The notes beneath the pieces are model-generated. The model saw only the letters and a program-made list of their open reading frames with translations, made no database searches and was not told the origin of the DNA. 64,000 bases of DNA from Thalassotalea_F euphylliae (lineage in GTDB: Bacteria > Pseudomonadota > Gammaproteobacteria > Enterobacterales > Alteromonadaceae), in assembly GCF_042682785.1 (NCBI RefSeq), contig NZ_JBHUIB010000003.1, positions 682,001-746,000 on the forward strand. Direction: 5' to 3'. Every line of letters begins with the position of its first letter. Within the stretch, counting starts at the first letter, position 1. Shown here one piece after another: positions 55,070 to 63,530 of the stretch. The translations under genes were made by a program, and so were the position numbers.

Positions 55070-57025
55070 TTGAAAAAGTTAACCCGCAAATTATTAAACA
55101 CCTTTTCACTTTCTTTCGCTTTGATCTGTTTGACGACGTACGTTTTACTGGTTTCGATGATTGCAAGAGAGTTAGAAATTCCAGAAGTTCTGCCACAACT
55201 TGACGTTCAAGGACTGCAAGAGCAGTCGTTAAGCGCTAAAGAGCGAATTCTCGTCGATGTTTTGTTACTTCCCGAAGTGAAAAAGTATGGTGAGATACTC
55301 GTTATTGAGTATCAAGACAATACAGGCCAAGAAAAAGCGCTAATTGTCAAACTTACAGTATTTAAAGCCTTGCTTGATATTCTTTTTCCGGTTTTTGCTT
55401 TGCTTGCTGTATCAATCATTATGTTCGTCATGTCAGGGAAATATCACAAAAGCAAGATTAATAGTTTGCTGCATGGACTAGCAAGTAAGGCAGAATTCTC
55501 TGCCAAAGCGCTTGGTAAAGATGTGCAAAGTGACCTTGATATGTCGCACTCGTCGCTGATGAGAATAAGTATGGCTCTTGAAGACTTGGCATCTTACACA
55601 GATTCTTATCAACAACGCTCTGAAGTAAATGCTTTTAGAGATAGACTGACCAAGTTAGTAAATCGGCATAAATTTCTTGACCACATTACGGAACAACTCG
55701 AATGTAGTGAGAAAAAGCAGTCAAAAAGTGGTTTATTGTTTATTGACCTAGATGGGTTTAAACAAGTGAATGACTCGTTCGGACACTCTTTTGGTGATGA
55801 AGTACTGATTCAGGTCGCCGAACGCTTAAAAACAATCGTAAGAAAAGAAAAGCTTTACTTTGAGTGCGAAAATGCAGAGTTAGAGTTAAATTTGGCGAGA
55901 TTAGGTGGAGATGAATTCACGCTCTACATTAGCCAACTCGAAGATTCTGAGTACGCCGTTAATATTGCCAAACACGTGTTAAAAGAATTAGAGAAAGATT
56001 TCATTCTTGGTAACAAGGAAATCAAGATCAGCGCAAGCATTGGTATCGCTGTTTACCCTGATAGTGCCAATACGCCTGATGCCTTAGTGCAGATGGCTGA
56101 TGTAGCTATGTACAGAGCTAAAAAGGAAGGGCGCGGAATATATAGAATTTACTCCCCAGAAATGGGTAGTACCATTCGGAGATACCACTATTTGCTAGAA
56201 GAAATGCGTATAGCGCTGGATACCAATAGCTTTTTCCTTTCTTTCCAACCTATTATTCATGTAGATGGCAGCGCCATTAGTTATTTCGAAGCCCTAGTGC
56301 GATGGCAACATCCAGTCGAAGGCACTATTTCTCCGGCAGAATTTATTCCCATTGCTGAAGATTCAAATTTAATTCTCAGATTAGGGGATTGGATTTTAGA
56401 AGAAGCGTGTCGTCAAATGTATGCTTGGCACAGTGCTGGTATGACAAAAACGAGAATGTCAGTTAACTTGTCTGGTGTTCAGTTAAAGCACAGACCTATC
56501 TTTGATTGGGTTATGAGTGTTTTAGATAAAACGCATTTGCCGCCTCGTTCACTGATGTTGGAAATTACAGAATCAAGCTTTGTCGATCTGTCAGATGATG
56601 TAGTGGAGCAACTCAACAAACTAAGAGAGCAAGGCGTAGTGATCGCCATTGATGACTTTGGTACAGGCTTCAGTTCCTTATCTGTATTGGCTAACTTGCC
56701 AGTAGATGTCCTGAAAATTGATAAGCTATTTATTAGTGAAGCGACCAAAAACAAAAAATACCATAAGATTTTGCATTCTATTGCAGAACTGTCGAATAAG
56801 TTAGACCTAAAACTTGTTGCTGAAGGGATAGAAGAAATAGAGCAGCTAGAGTTACTCAAATCTCTAGGGGTTGGCTACATTCAAGGTTACTTGGTTAGTA
56901 GGCCTGAATCTTCAGCTCACGTTGGTAGTCGGGTATTGAAACAAAGCGCAAATCATTTATCGATGACGGGCACAGGTGTTTGGCCTCCACAAAGCTCTCG
57001 AGTCATAAACACCATTGCCAATTAA
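55070..57025 (+). CDS. membrane GGDEF-EAL protein (cyclic di-GMP turnover)
   Basis: A 651-residue protein with two transmembrane segments (about 10-32 and 100-122) enclosing a short periplasmic domain. A GGDEF domain follows with intact RLGGDEF (about 278-284) and then an EAL domain with FEALVRW (about 405), NLSG, ITES, DDFGTGFSSLS and AEGIE. Both active sites look complete, so it could make and break cyclic di-GMP; which activity dominates cannot be told. No RxxD-type inhibitory site is obvious. TTG start with a weak ribosome site. Confidence 0.9.
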   Translation: MKKLTRKLLNTFSLSFALICLTTYVLLVSMIARELEIPEVLPQLDVQGLQEQSLSAKERILVDVLLLPEVKKYGEILVIEYQDNTGQEKALIVKLTVFKALLDILFPVFALLAVSIIMFVMSGKYHKSKINSLLHGLASKAEFSAKALGKDVQSDLDMSHSSLMRISMALEDLASYTDSYQQRSEVNAFRDRLTKLVNRHKFLDHITEQLECSEKKQSKSGLLFIDLDGFKQVNDSFGHSFGDEVLIQVAERLKTIVRKEKLYFECENAELELNLARLGGDEFTLYISQLEDSEYAVNIAKHVLKELEKDFILGNKEIKISASIGIAVYPDSANTPDALVQMADVAMYRAKKEGRGIYRIYSPEMGSTIRRYHYLLEEMRIALDTNSFFLSFQPIIHVDGSAISYFEALVRWQHPVEGTISPAEFIPIAEDSNLILRLGDWILEEACRQMYAWHSAGMTKTRMSVNLSGVQLKHRPIFDWVMSVLDKTHLPPRSLMLEITESSFVDLSDDVVEQLNKLREQGVVIAIDDFGTGFSSLSVLANLPVDVLKIDKLFISEATKNKKYHKILHSIAELSNKLDLKLVAEGIEEIEQLELLKSLGVGYIQGYLVSRPESSAHVGSRVLKQSANHLSMTGTGVWPPQSSRVINTIAN

Positions 57026-57081
57026 ACGTTTTGTAAAGTAACGTAAAGTGGTGTTTTCACAGCACTAAGTGATCCATATTA

Positions 57082-57138
57082 TTAACCTTTTTCGAATATA
57101 GAGCATATATTTTATATAGCTCTAAACAAAAAGGTTAA
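57082..57138 (+). promoter_or_regulatory. long leader hairpin covering the ribosome site of the efflux operon
   Basis: TTAACCTTTTT (57082-57092) and AAAAAGGTTAA (57128-57138) are perfect 11-base complements; inside, TAGAGC (57099-57104) pairs with GCTCTA (57119-57124) and AT pairs extend it. The right arm includes the AAGG ribosome site eight bases before the GTG start. No T-run follows, so it is not a terminator. Function (masking or operator) is inference. Confidence 0.55.
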
Positions 57139-57141
57139 GGC

Positions 57142-58599
57142 GTGGGCATTTCGAAGCAATCTTTTTATAAATCCCTCATTTTTGTTGCAATAACAACTGC
57201 CATTTCCGCATGTACTAATTCTAGCCATATATCCAAACAAGCAACGGCACCATTGTTGCCGGTTAGTTGGTCTGATGCTCAAAATGTATCCTCGGATAAA
57301 GAAAAGTTTTTGGGTGACTGGCAATTTATTATTGATGATGTCGCGTTGCAAAGCGCGATTAACACAGCATTAGAAAATAACTTTACGCTAAATGCCAAAT
57401 ATCAAGAGTTTCTCATAGCAAAGCAGCAACTTATTGTGAGTAATGCAACGGATTTACCTGAGTTGTCGTTAGGCGTTGATCAAAGTAGGCGGAAAACGGT
57501 TAATAGCAGCAATATATATTCTAACGATGCATCAATCTCCTTAGAGCTGCAATACGAAGTAGATATTTGGGGAAAGCTCAGAGATGAGCAAAAACAAGCG
57601 CAATTGCGTTTTCAAGCTGCAGAACTCTCTTTTCTTCAGGAGAAAAATCAAGTCATTACTAATGTAGTGAACGCCTGGTTTAATCTGGTAGAAGCGAGAA
57701 CGCTAGAGAATCTCTACATTGAAAGAGCAAACAATCTTCGAAATAACCTAGAGATCATCGATGCGTCTTATCAGTTGGGTTTAAGTCAAGCGCTTGATGT
57801 TTATTTGGCGCAGAATGATGTTAATAGTGAACTCGCTCGCATTGAACAACAACAGCAAACCGTTTCAGAGCGAAAAAGGTTGTTGGAAATTCTGTTGGGT
57901 TACTACCCGTCTGGACAACAGTTTTCTGATATTACGTTAGAACTGCCTTCTTTAAACAATGAACTTTTTATAGATTTACCTGCAAACACATTAACCGCAA
58001 GTTATAGCATTCAAGCGAAATGGTTTGACTTGTTAGCGACAGATATGGGTGTTGCTATCGCTCATAAAAATCGTTTTCCTAGTTTTCGGTTATCTGCAAG
58101 CGGTGGTGACTCTAGTGATGAACTCAGTAATTTACTTGATGGTGGTTCGCTAGCTTGGTCGGTTGCTGGCTCTATTACAGCACCACTGTTTAATGCTGGC
58201 AGGCTAAAAGCGTTAGAAGAGCAAGCCAAGCTAACAGTTAAGCAGAAAGAGCAAGAATACTTGTTGTCGCTCTACAATACGTTTAGCGATATCGAAAACA
58301 ATATTTCTAACCACTTCGCGCTCAATCAACAGCTGAATTATTTTGAAAAAGCGAAAGAAAATGCGTTGGCCGCTGAGTCACTCTCTTTTAACCAGTATCT
58401 AAAAGGTCTCGTTGAATATAGCACGGTACTAGAGGCACAGCGACGCGCGTTCGATGCGCAAACCAATGTAATACAACTGGCTAATCAAATTATTCAGAAT
58501 CGTATTGCACTCTATGCAGAGCTTGGCGGCAGCCAGCTTTCTGCAGAATTCAAAGACAAGTTTACTGCACAACGTCAGGTGTCAAATGAACAGTTATAA
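57142..58599 (+). CDS. outer-membrane efflux lipoprotein (TolC/NodT family)
   Basis: A 485-residue protein with a lipoprotein signal (lipobox AISAC, Cys at about 24), followed by two TolC-type repeats rich in long helices (LELQYEVDIWGKLRDEQKQA, here in two segments, and FNAGRLKALEEQAK) characteristic of NodT-family outer-membrane channels. It forms the exit duct of an RND pump with the next two genes. GTG start behind a structured leader. The adaptor gene overlaps its end by 14 bases. Confidence 0.9.
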   Translation: MGISKQSFYKSLIFVAITTAISACTNSSHISKQATAPLLPVSWSDAQNVSSDKEKFLGDWQFIIDDVALQSAINTALENNFTLNAKYQEFLIAKQQLIVSNATDLPELSLGVDQSRRKTVNSSNIYSNDASISLELQYEVDIWGKLRDEQKQAQLRFQAAELSFLQEKNQVITNVVNAWFNLVEARTLENLYIERANNLRNNLEIIDASYQLGLSQALDVYLAQNDVNSELARIEQQQQTVSERKRLLEILLGYYPSGQQFSDITLELPSLNNELFIDLPANTLTASYSIQAKWFDLLATDMGVAIAHKNRFPSFRLSASGGDSSDELSNLLDGGSLAWSVAGSITAPLFNAGRLKALEEQAKLTVKQKEQEYLLSLYNTFSDIENNISNHFALNQQLNYFEKAKENALAAESLSFNQYLKGLVEYSTVLEAQRRAFDAQTNVIQLANQIIQNRIALYAELGGSQLSAEFKDKFTAQRQVSNEQL

Positions 58600-59851
58600 G
58601 AAGTATATCCCTTTCGCCGTTTTGTTCGGCTTTTTGTTGCTAGCCTACATTGTTGTTAGTAATCCACCTCAATCAAAGCGCGGCAAACCAAGTTTAGCAC
58701 CTCAGTTGAATGTTGAAGTGGTCACGCTACGCAAAGAAGACTTGGCGTTGAAAATTGACAGTTATGGCACAGTGCAGCCACGCACCAAAAGTATACTGAT
58801 GCCACAAGTCTCGGGAGAGATTATGTATGTTAGTCCAAATTTTAGAGATGGTGGCTTTTTTGAAAAAGGTGATGTGCTAGTAAAATTAGATGACAGGGAC
58901 TATCAAGCAGAAATCAATATTGCTAAAGCGACGTTGTTTAGTGCTAAACAAGCATTAAGCGAAGAACAAGCTAGAGTTGAGCAAGCGAAACAGGATTGGG
59001 AGCGGTTAGGCAATGAAGATATTGCTCCTGATCTTGTGTTAAGAAAGCCGCAATTATTAGCAGCGGAAGCAAGTGTTTATTCTGCTGAAGCGTCACTGAC
59101 GAAAGCGCAACTCTCTCTAGAACGCACAGAAATTAAAGCGCCTTATACTGGGCGTATTTTGAAAAAATCTGTTGATATTGGGCAAGTCGTTTCCTCTAAC
59201 ACTCAGCTAGCTGAAGTGTATGCTGTCGATTATGTAGAGGTAAGGCTACCCATAAAAAACAGCGACCTACCATTCATGGTACTGCCTGAAGGAACACGAT
59301 TTGAACAAGAATCTGTTCAACAACAACCAGCGGTGTCAATCTTTTCAGAGCTTGTCGCGCAACAAAAATGGTTTGGTAAGGTTGTTCGCACAGAAGGCGC
59401 ATTTGACGAAAACTCGCAGCAATTATTTGTCGTAGCACAGATAGACGATCCATACGGAACCGTCGCTATGCAGGGCTTACCGATAAAAATTGGTCAATAT
59501 GTCCGTGCTGAAATAAATGGCAAGGTCGTGAGTGACGCAATTAGAGTTCCTAACAAAGCGGTCTATCAAGGGTCTTATGTTTTTGTTGTAAATGACCAAG
59601 GTTTGCTCATGCGAAAAGACATTTCAATCGCATGGCAGAATAATAGTTTTTCGATGATAGAAACCGGATTGACAGAAAATGAACTACTTGTGCTTACTCC
59701 TTTAGGACAAGTAAATTCAGGTACACCGGTTGCTATATCGGTTAAAGATGGAGTTGCGATTAAACGCCAACAGTCTGCAAATGAAAAGGCTGGCAAAGAC
59801 GGCAAAAAGCGAGATAAACAACAAAGTGATAAGCAAGGAGTAAACTCATGA
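58586..59851 (+). CDS. RND efflux periplasmic adaptor (membrane fusion protein)
   Basis: A 421-residue protein with an N-terminal membrane anchor (about 7-25), a barrel-sandwich/lipoyl domain (GEIMYVSPNFRDGGFFEKGDVLVKLDD, seen in parts), an alpha-hairpin (about 105-160), the complementary lipoyl half IKAPYTGRILKKSVDIGQ and a basic, Lys-rich tail. It links the inner-membrane pump and the outer channel. The ATG at 58586 has AGGTG 5 bases upstream and is better than the longer frame. Its stop overlaps the pump start (ATGA). Confidence 0.92.
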   Translation: MNSYKKYIPFAVLFGFLLLAYIVVSNPPQSKRGKPSLAPQLNVEVVTLRKEDLALKIDSYGTVQPRTKSILMPQVSGEIMYVSPNFRDGGFFEKGDVLVKLDDRDYQAEINIAKATLFSAKQALSEEQARVEQAKQDWERLGNEDIAPDLVLRKPQLLAAEASVYSAEASLTKAQLSLERTEIKAPYTGRILKKSVDIGQVVSSNTQLAEVYAVDYVEVRLPIKNSDLPFMVLPEGTRFEQESVQQQPAVSIFSELVAQQKWFGKVVRTEGAFDENSQQLFVVAQIDDPYGTVAMQGLPIKIGQYVRAEINGKVVSDAIRVPNKAVYQGSYVFVVNDQGLLMRKDISIAWQNNSFSMIETGLTENELLVLTPLGQVNSGTPVAISVKDGVAIKRQQSANEKAGKDGKKRDKQQSDKQGVNS

Positions 59852-62800
59852 TAGCATGGTTTGCTCGAAATCATGTTGCTGCAAACTTACTAATGATCAC
59901 TATTTTGCTAGTAGGCCTGTTGTCATTAAATTTGCGCATTCCTTTGGAAGTTTTTCCCTCATTTGAATCAGATGTCATCTCTGTGAATGTCACGTTGCGC
60001 GGTGCTACGCCTGAAGATGTAGAACAGGGTGTTGCGATAAAAGTTGAAGAGGCAGTACAAGATCTCGAAGGTGTAAAAAAGATCACTAGCCGATCACTTG
60101 AAGGTTCAGCCAGTGTCAGTATTGAAGCTGAGAGTGGCTATGATGCCAGAGAGCTTCTCACTGATATAAAAAGTCGAGTTGATGCTGTTAACACTTTTCC
60201 TGCTGACGCAGAAAAACCCATTATTGCGTTAAGGCAAAGACAACGCGAAGTTATCGCGGTAACAATCGCGTCAAATTACGGTGAAAAGGAATTAAGAGAA
60301 TACGCAGAAAAAGTGAGGGACGATCTTCTGCGTTTGCCAGAAGTGACCCAGCTTGCGTTAGATGCGGTGCGTGATTATGAAATTAGTATCGATGTGACAC
60401 AAGATAGGTTACGAGAATTTAATCTTTCTCTTGATAACATCGCGAATGCTATTAGCGACAGCTCAGTTGATTTATCAGCGGGCAATATTCGCACCGAAGG
60501 TGGTGATGTACTTGTACGTAGCAAAGGGCAGGCTTACCGTAAAGACGAATTTGAAAACATTGTCGTTAAAACAAACCCAGATGGCACTATCGTTAAATTA
60601 CGCGATATCGCTGTTGTAAATGATGGTTTTGAAGAAACCAAATTAAGAGCGCGCTTCAATGGACAACAAGGCGCATTAATAGAGGTTTACCGTATTGGTC
60701 AGCAAAGTGCTATCGAAGTAGCTGATGCAGTAAAAAATTATATCGATGAGCAGCAAGCATATTTACCAGCTGGCTTTGTACTGAGTTACTGGGATGATGA
60801 CTCTGAAATTGTTAAAAGTCGCCTTAACACGCTAATTTCAAATGCAATGCAGGGTGGCTTTCTCGTCTTATTGTTATTGACGCTATTTTTAAGGCCATCT
60901 ATCGCATTTTGGGTGTTTATTGGTATCCCTGTAAGCTTTATGGGGGCGTTTGTATTCATGCCGTTGTTCGACATTTCTCTCAATATCATGAGCCTTTTTG
61001 GCTTTATATTGGTGCTTGGTATTGTTGTCGATGATGCGATAGTCACAGGAGAAAATATCTATCGGCATAGCCAGTTCTCAAAAACAGGTATTGAAGCGGC
61101 TGTAAATGGTACGCAAGAGGTCGCAACGCCAGTGACTTTTGGTATTTTAACGACAGTTGCAGCATTTTTGCCGCTAGGGTTTATAGAAGGTATGCGTGGC
61201 GCTTTGTTTGCTCAAATACCTGTCGTTGTTATCCCTGTATTATTGTTTTCGTTGATTGAGTCTAAGTTTGTCTTACCTGCCCACCTTAAAAACCTAAAAC
61301 TTCGTCATGAGAAAAAAGAAACAGGTAAATTGACTGAATTACAACAAAAGTTTGCAGACGGGTTTGAGCATGCAATTATTAAGTATTATAAACCTCTTCT
61401 GAACAAAGCAATTAATAATCGTCTAACGACCTTATTTGGTTTTATCGGCGTTTTTATTTTGATCCTCTCTTTTATTACCAGTGGTTGGACAAAGTTTACT
61501 TTCTTCCCTCGGATTCCAAGCGAAACGGCGAGAGCGAATGTGACTATGCCTGTTGGCACTAGCTTTGATGTCATTGACAGTTATGTACAAAAAATGTCGA
61601 ACGCTGCCAGTCAATTGCAGGAAAAATATCGAGATGAAAATGGCGAAAGTGTAATAACCAATGTGCTTGCGATTACAGGTGGTTCGTCGAATAGCAATGT
61701 AGGACGGGTACGCTTTGAAATTTTGCCTGCGGATAAAAATAATACAGGTGTAACCATAAGAGAATTGGTTAATGAATGGCGTGCGTTAATTGGGCCGTTA
61801 CCAGGTGCAGAAAGCTTAACCTTTCGAGCCGAAATAGGGCGTGCGGGTGACCCGATTGACATTCAGCTCAGCGCAACTGATTTAACACTGCTAAAAACCG
61901 TTGCAGAAAAGGTCAAAGAAAGGCTTGCTACCTATCCAACAGCATTTGAAATCTCCGATAGTCTCTCAAATGGTAAGGAAGAAATCCAAATTGAGCTAAC
62001 AGAGCAGGGCCACGCAATGGGAATGTCGGTAACATCCATCACACGCCAAGTGAGAAACGCGTTTTTCGGCGCTCAAATACAAAGAATTCAACGAGGTCGA
62101 GATGACGTTCGAGTGATGCTGCGATTCCCTTTAAAAGAAAGAGCATCGGTTGCGAACTTGTCTAATATGCTCGTCGCTACACCTACAGGAGGAAATGTAC
62201 CACTGTCTCATGTTGCTGAACTAAGGCCAGGTAAGAGCCCTTCAGAGATTAATCGTATTGATCGTTATCGTACTGTGAATGTCACAGCAGATGTTGATAA
62301 AGAAAGTACCAATATGACGGTGTTGAATGCGGATCTAAAACCTTATTTAGATAAACTGATGGTGAAATATCCAGGTGTAAGCTACACCATGGAAGGTGAA
62401 GCACGTGAACAAAGCGAATCTTTTGGCAGTATGTTTTATGGATTGCTGTTTGTCTTTTTCATTATTTACTGCTTATTGGCAATACCGTTCAAGTCGTATT
62501 TGCAACCGATCATCGTAATGTCTGTAATACCCTTTGGTGCGATAGGTGCTGTACTTGGACATTGGATAATGGGTATGAACCTTACCATTATGAGTATGCT
62601 TGGATTAATGGCTTTGATAGGTGTCGTCGTAAATGACAGCTTGGTCTTAGTAGATTTCGTCAATAAAAAGCGAGAAGAAGGCAAAGCGTTAATGGAGGCG
62701 GTGTTAACGGCAGGGCAATCACGATTTAGGCCGGTTATGTTGACATCGTTAACAACATTTATTGGTCTAATGCCTTTATTATTCGAAAAGGCAACACAGG

Positions 62801-62958
62801 CTCAGTTTCTTATTCCAATGGCAGTCTCCCTAGGGTTCGGTATTATCTTTGCCACGTTTATCACATTAATTTTAGTGCCAGTGAACTACTTACTTGTTGA
62901 AGATCTAAAAAGTGCTGTAAAACCAAGTTCAAGTGATACACTGATGACAACCGGTTAA
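59848..62958 (+). CDS. RND-family efflux pump, inner-membrane subunit
   Basis: A 1036-residue AcrB/MexF-superfamily transporter: 12 transmembrane segments in the 1 + 6 + 5 pattern, two large periplasmic loops, and the proton-relay motif GIVVDDAIVTGEN in TM4. The N-terminus MIAWFARNHVAANLLM is typical of the HAE1-like group without a dedicated regulator gene. Start overlaps the adaptor stop by four bases. Substrate unknown; drugs, bile-like compounds or metals are possible, though heavy-metal signature residues are not seen. Confidence 0.93.
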   Translation: MIAWFARNHVAANLLMITILLVGLLSLNLRIPLEVFPSFESDVISVNVTLRGATPEDVEQGVAIKVEEAVQDLEGVKKITSRSLEGSASVSIEAESGYDARELLTDIKSRVDAVNTFPADAEKPIIALRQRQREVIAVTIASNYGEKELREYAEKVRDDLLRLPEVTQLALDAVRDYEISIDVTQDRLREFNLSLDNIANAISDSSVDLSAGNIRTEGGDVLVRSKGQAYRKDEFENIVVKTNPDGTIVKLRDIAVVNDGFEETKLRARFNGQQGALIEVYRIGQQSAIEVADAVKNYIDEQQAYLPAGFVLSYWDDDSEIVKSRLNTLISNAMQGGFLVLLLLTLFLRPSIAFWVFIGIPVSFMGAFVFMPLFDISLNIMSLFGFILVLGIVVDDAIVTGENIYRHSQFSKTGIEAAVNGTQEVATPVTFGILTTVAAFLPLGFIEGMRGALFAQIPVVVIPVLLFSLIESKFVLPAHLKNLKLRHEKKETGKLTELQQKFADGFEHAIIKYYKPLLNKAINNRLTTLFGFIGVFILILSFITSGWTKFTFFPRIPSETARANVTMPVGTSFDVIDSYVQKMSNAASQLQEKYRDENGESVITNVLAITGGSSNSNVGRVRFEILPADKNNTGVTIRELVNEWRALIGPLPGAESLTFRAEIGRAGDPIDIQLSATDLTLLKTVAEKVKERLATYPTAFEISDSLSNGKEEIQIELTEQGHAMGMSVTSITRQVRNAFFGAQIQRIQRGRDDVRVMLRFPLKERASVANLSNMLVATPTGGNVPLSHVAELRPGKSPSEINRIDRYRTVNVTADVDKESTNMTVLNADLKPYLDKLMVKYPGVSYTMEGEAREQSESFGSMFYGLLFVFFIIYCLLAIPFKSYLQPIIVMSVIPFGAIGAVLGHWIMGMNLTIMSMLGLMALIGVVVNDSLVLVDFVNKKREEGKALMEAVLTAGQSRFRPVMLTSLTTFIGLMPLLFEKATQAQFLIPMAVSLGFGIIFATFITLILVPVNYLLVEDLKSAVKPSSSDTLMTTG

Positions 62959-62974
62959 TTTCAAGGATTTTTTA

Positions 62975-63337
62975 ATGTCAGCCCAAACACCAGAAGAAAC
63001 AATTTTTTCGAAAATTATTCGTCAAGAGATACCAACAACCTTGTTATATCAAGATGAACTGGTAACGGCTTTTCGAGATATTTCACCACGGGCCAGCACA
63101 CATATTCTCATCATCCCCAACAAATTAATACCGACGGTTAATGATGTAAGTGATGATGATGAACTAGCGTTAGGTCGTTTGTTTACCGTAGCGCGAAAGT
63201 TGGCAAAAGAAGAGGGGATTGATGAAAACGGCTATCGCCTTATCATGAACTGTAATGAACATGGCGGCCAAGAGGTATTTCATATTCATATGCACTTATT
63301 GGGTGGTGAACCTTTAGGTCCTATGATCAGTAAATAA
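62975..63337 (+). CDS. hinT: HIT-family purine nucleoside phosphoramidase
   Basis: A 120-residue histidine-triad protein. HIHMH (His103, 105, 107) is the active site and GGQEVFHIH the surrounding motif. HinT hydrolyses nucleoside phosphoramidates and adenylates. It follows the RND gene by 16 bases with AAGGA upstream, possibly by read-through, but is unrelated in function. Confidence 0.94.
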   Translation: MSAQTPEETIFSKIIRQEIPTTLLYQDELVTAFRDISPRASTHILIIPNKLIPTVNDVSDDDELALGRLFTVARKLAKEEGIDENGYRLIMNCNEHGGQEVFHIHMHLLGGEPLGPMISK

Positions 63338-63349
63338 AACACTGTAATA

Positions 63350-63377
63350 GGCGGCATATTGTTGATATTATGCCGCC
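63350..63377 (+). terminator. GC-rich hairpin after hinT
   Basis: GGCGGCATA / TATGCCGCC is a perfect nine-base stem with a ten-base loop, 12 bases after the hinT stop. There is no T-run behind it, so termination would be inefficient; it could also shield the 3' end or insulate the riboswitch that begins four bases later. Confidence 0.4.
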
Positions 63378-63380
63378 GCA

Positions 63381-63463
63381 AACCAAGGGGTGCCAACTAG
63401 GTTGGCTGAGACAGAAATGAACCCTTTGAACCTGAACCAGTTAGCACTGGCGTAGGAATGGTT
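63381..63463 (+). ncRNA. TPP riboswitch (THI element)
   Basis: The conserved blocks appear in order: GGGGTGCC, GGCTGAGA, ACCCTTTGAACCTGA, CAGTTAGCACTGGCGTAGGAA, closed by the P1 stem AACCA/TGGTT. It binds thiamine pyrophosphate. Downstream, TGTTCTC (63478-63484) can pair with GAGAACA (63522-63528), which overlaps the ribosome site of the receptor gene, so control at translation is likely. Confidence 0.96.
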
Positions 63464-63477
63464 AATTCAAAGCGACA

Positions 63478-63528
63478 TGTTCTCGCTCGTGTCCCAATCA
63501 TGCTGCGCTAGTGATATCAAAGAGAACA
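63478..63528 (+). promoter_or_regulatory. expression platform: ribosome-site sequestering stem
   Basis: TGTTCTC / GAGAACA, seven base pairs, covers the purine-rich ribosome site just before the ATG at 63531. An alternative small hairpin GACA/TGTC (63474-63492) overlaps its left arm, as expected for a two-state switch. Confidence 0.55.
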
Positions 63529-63530
63529 GC

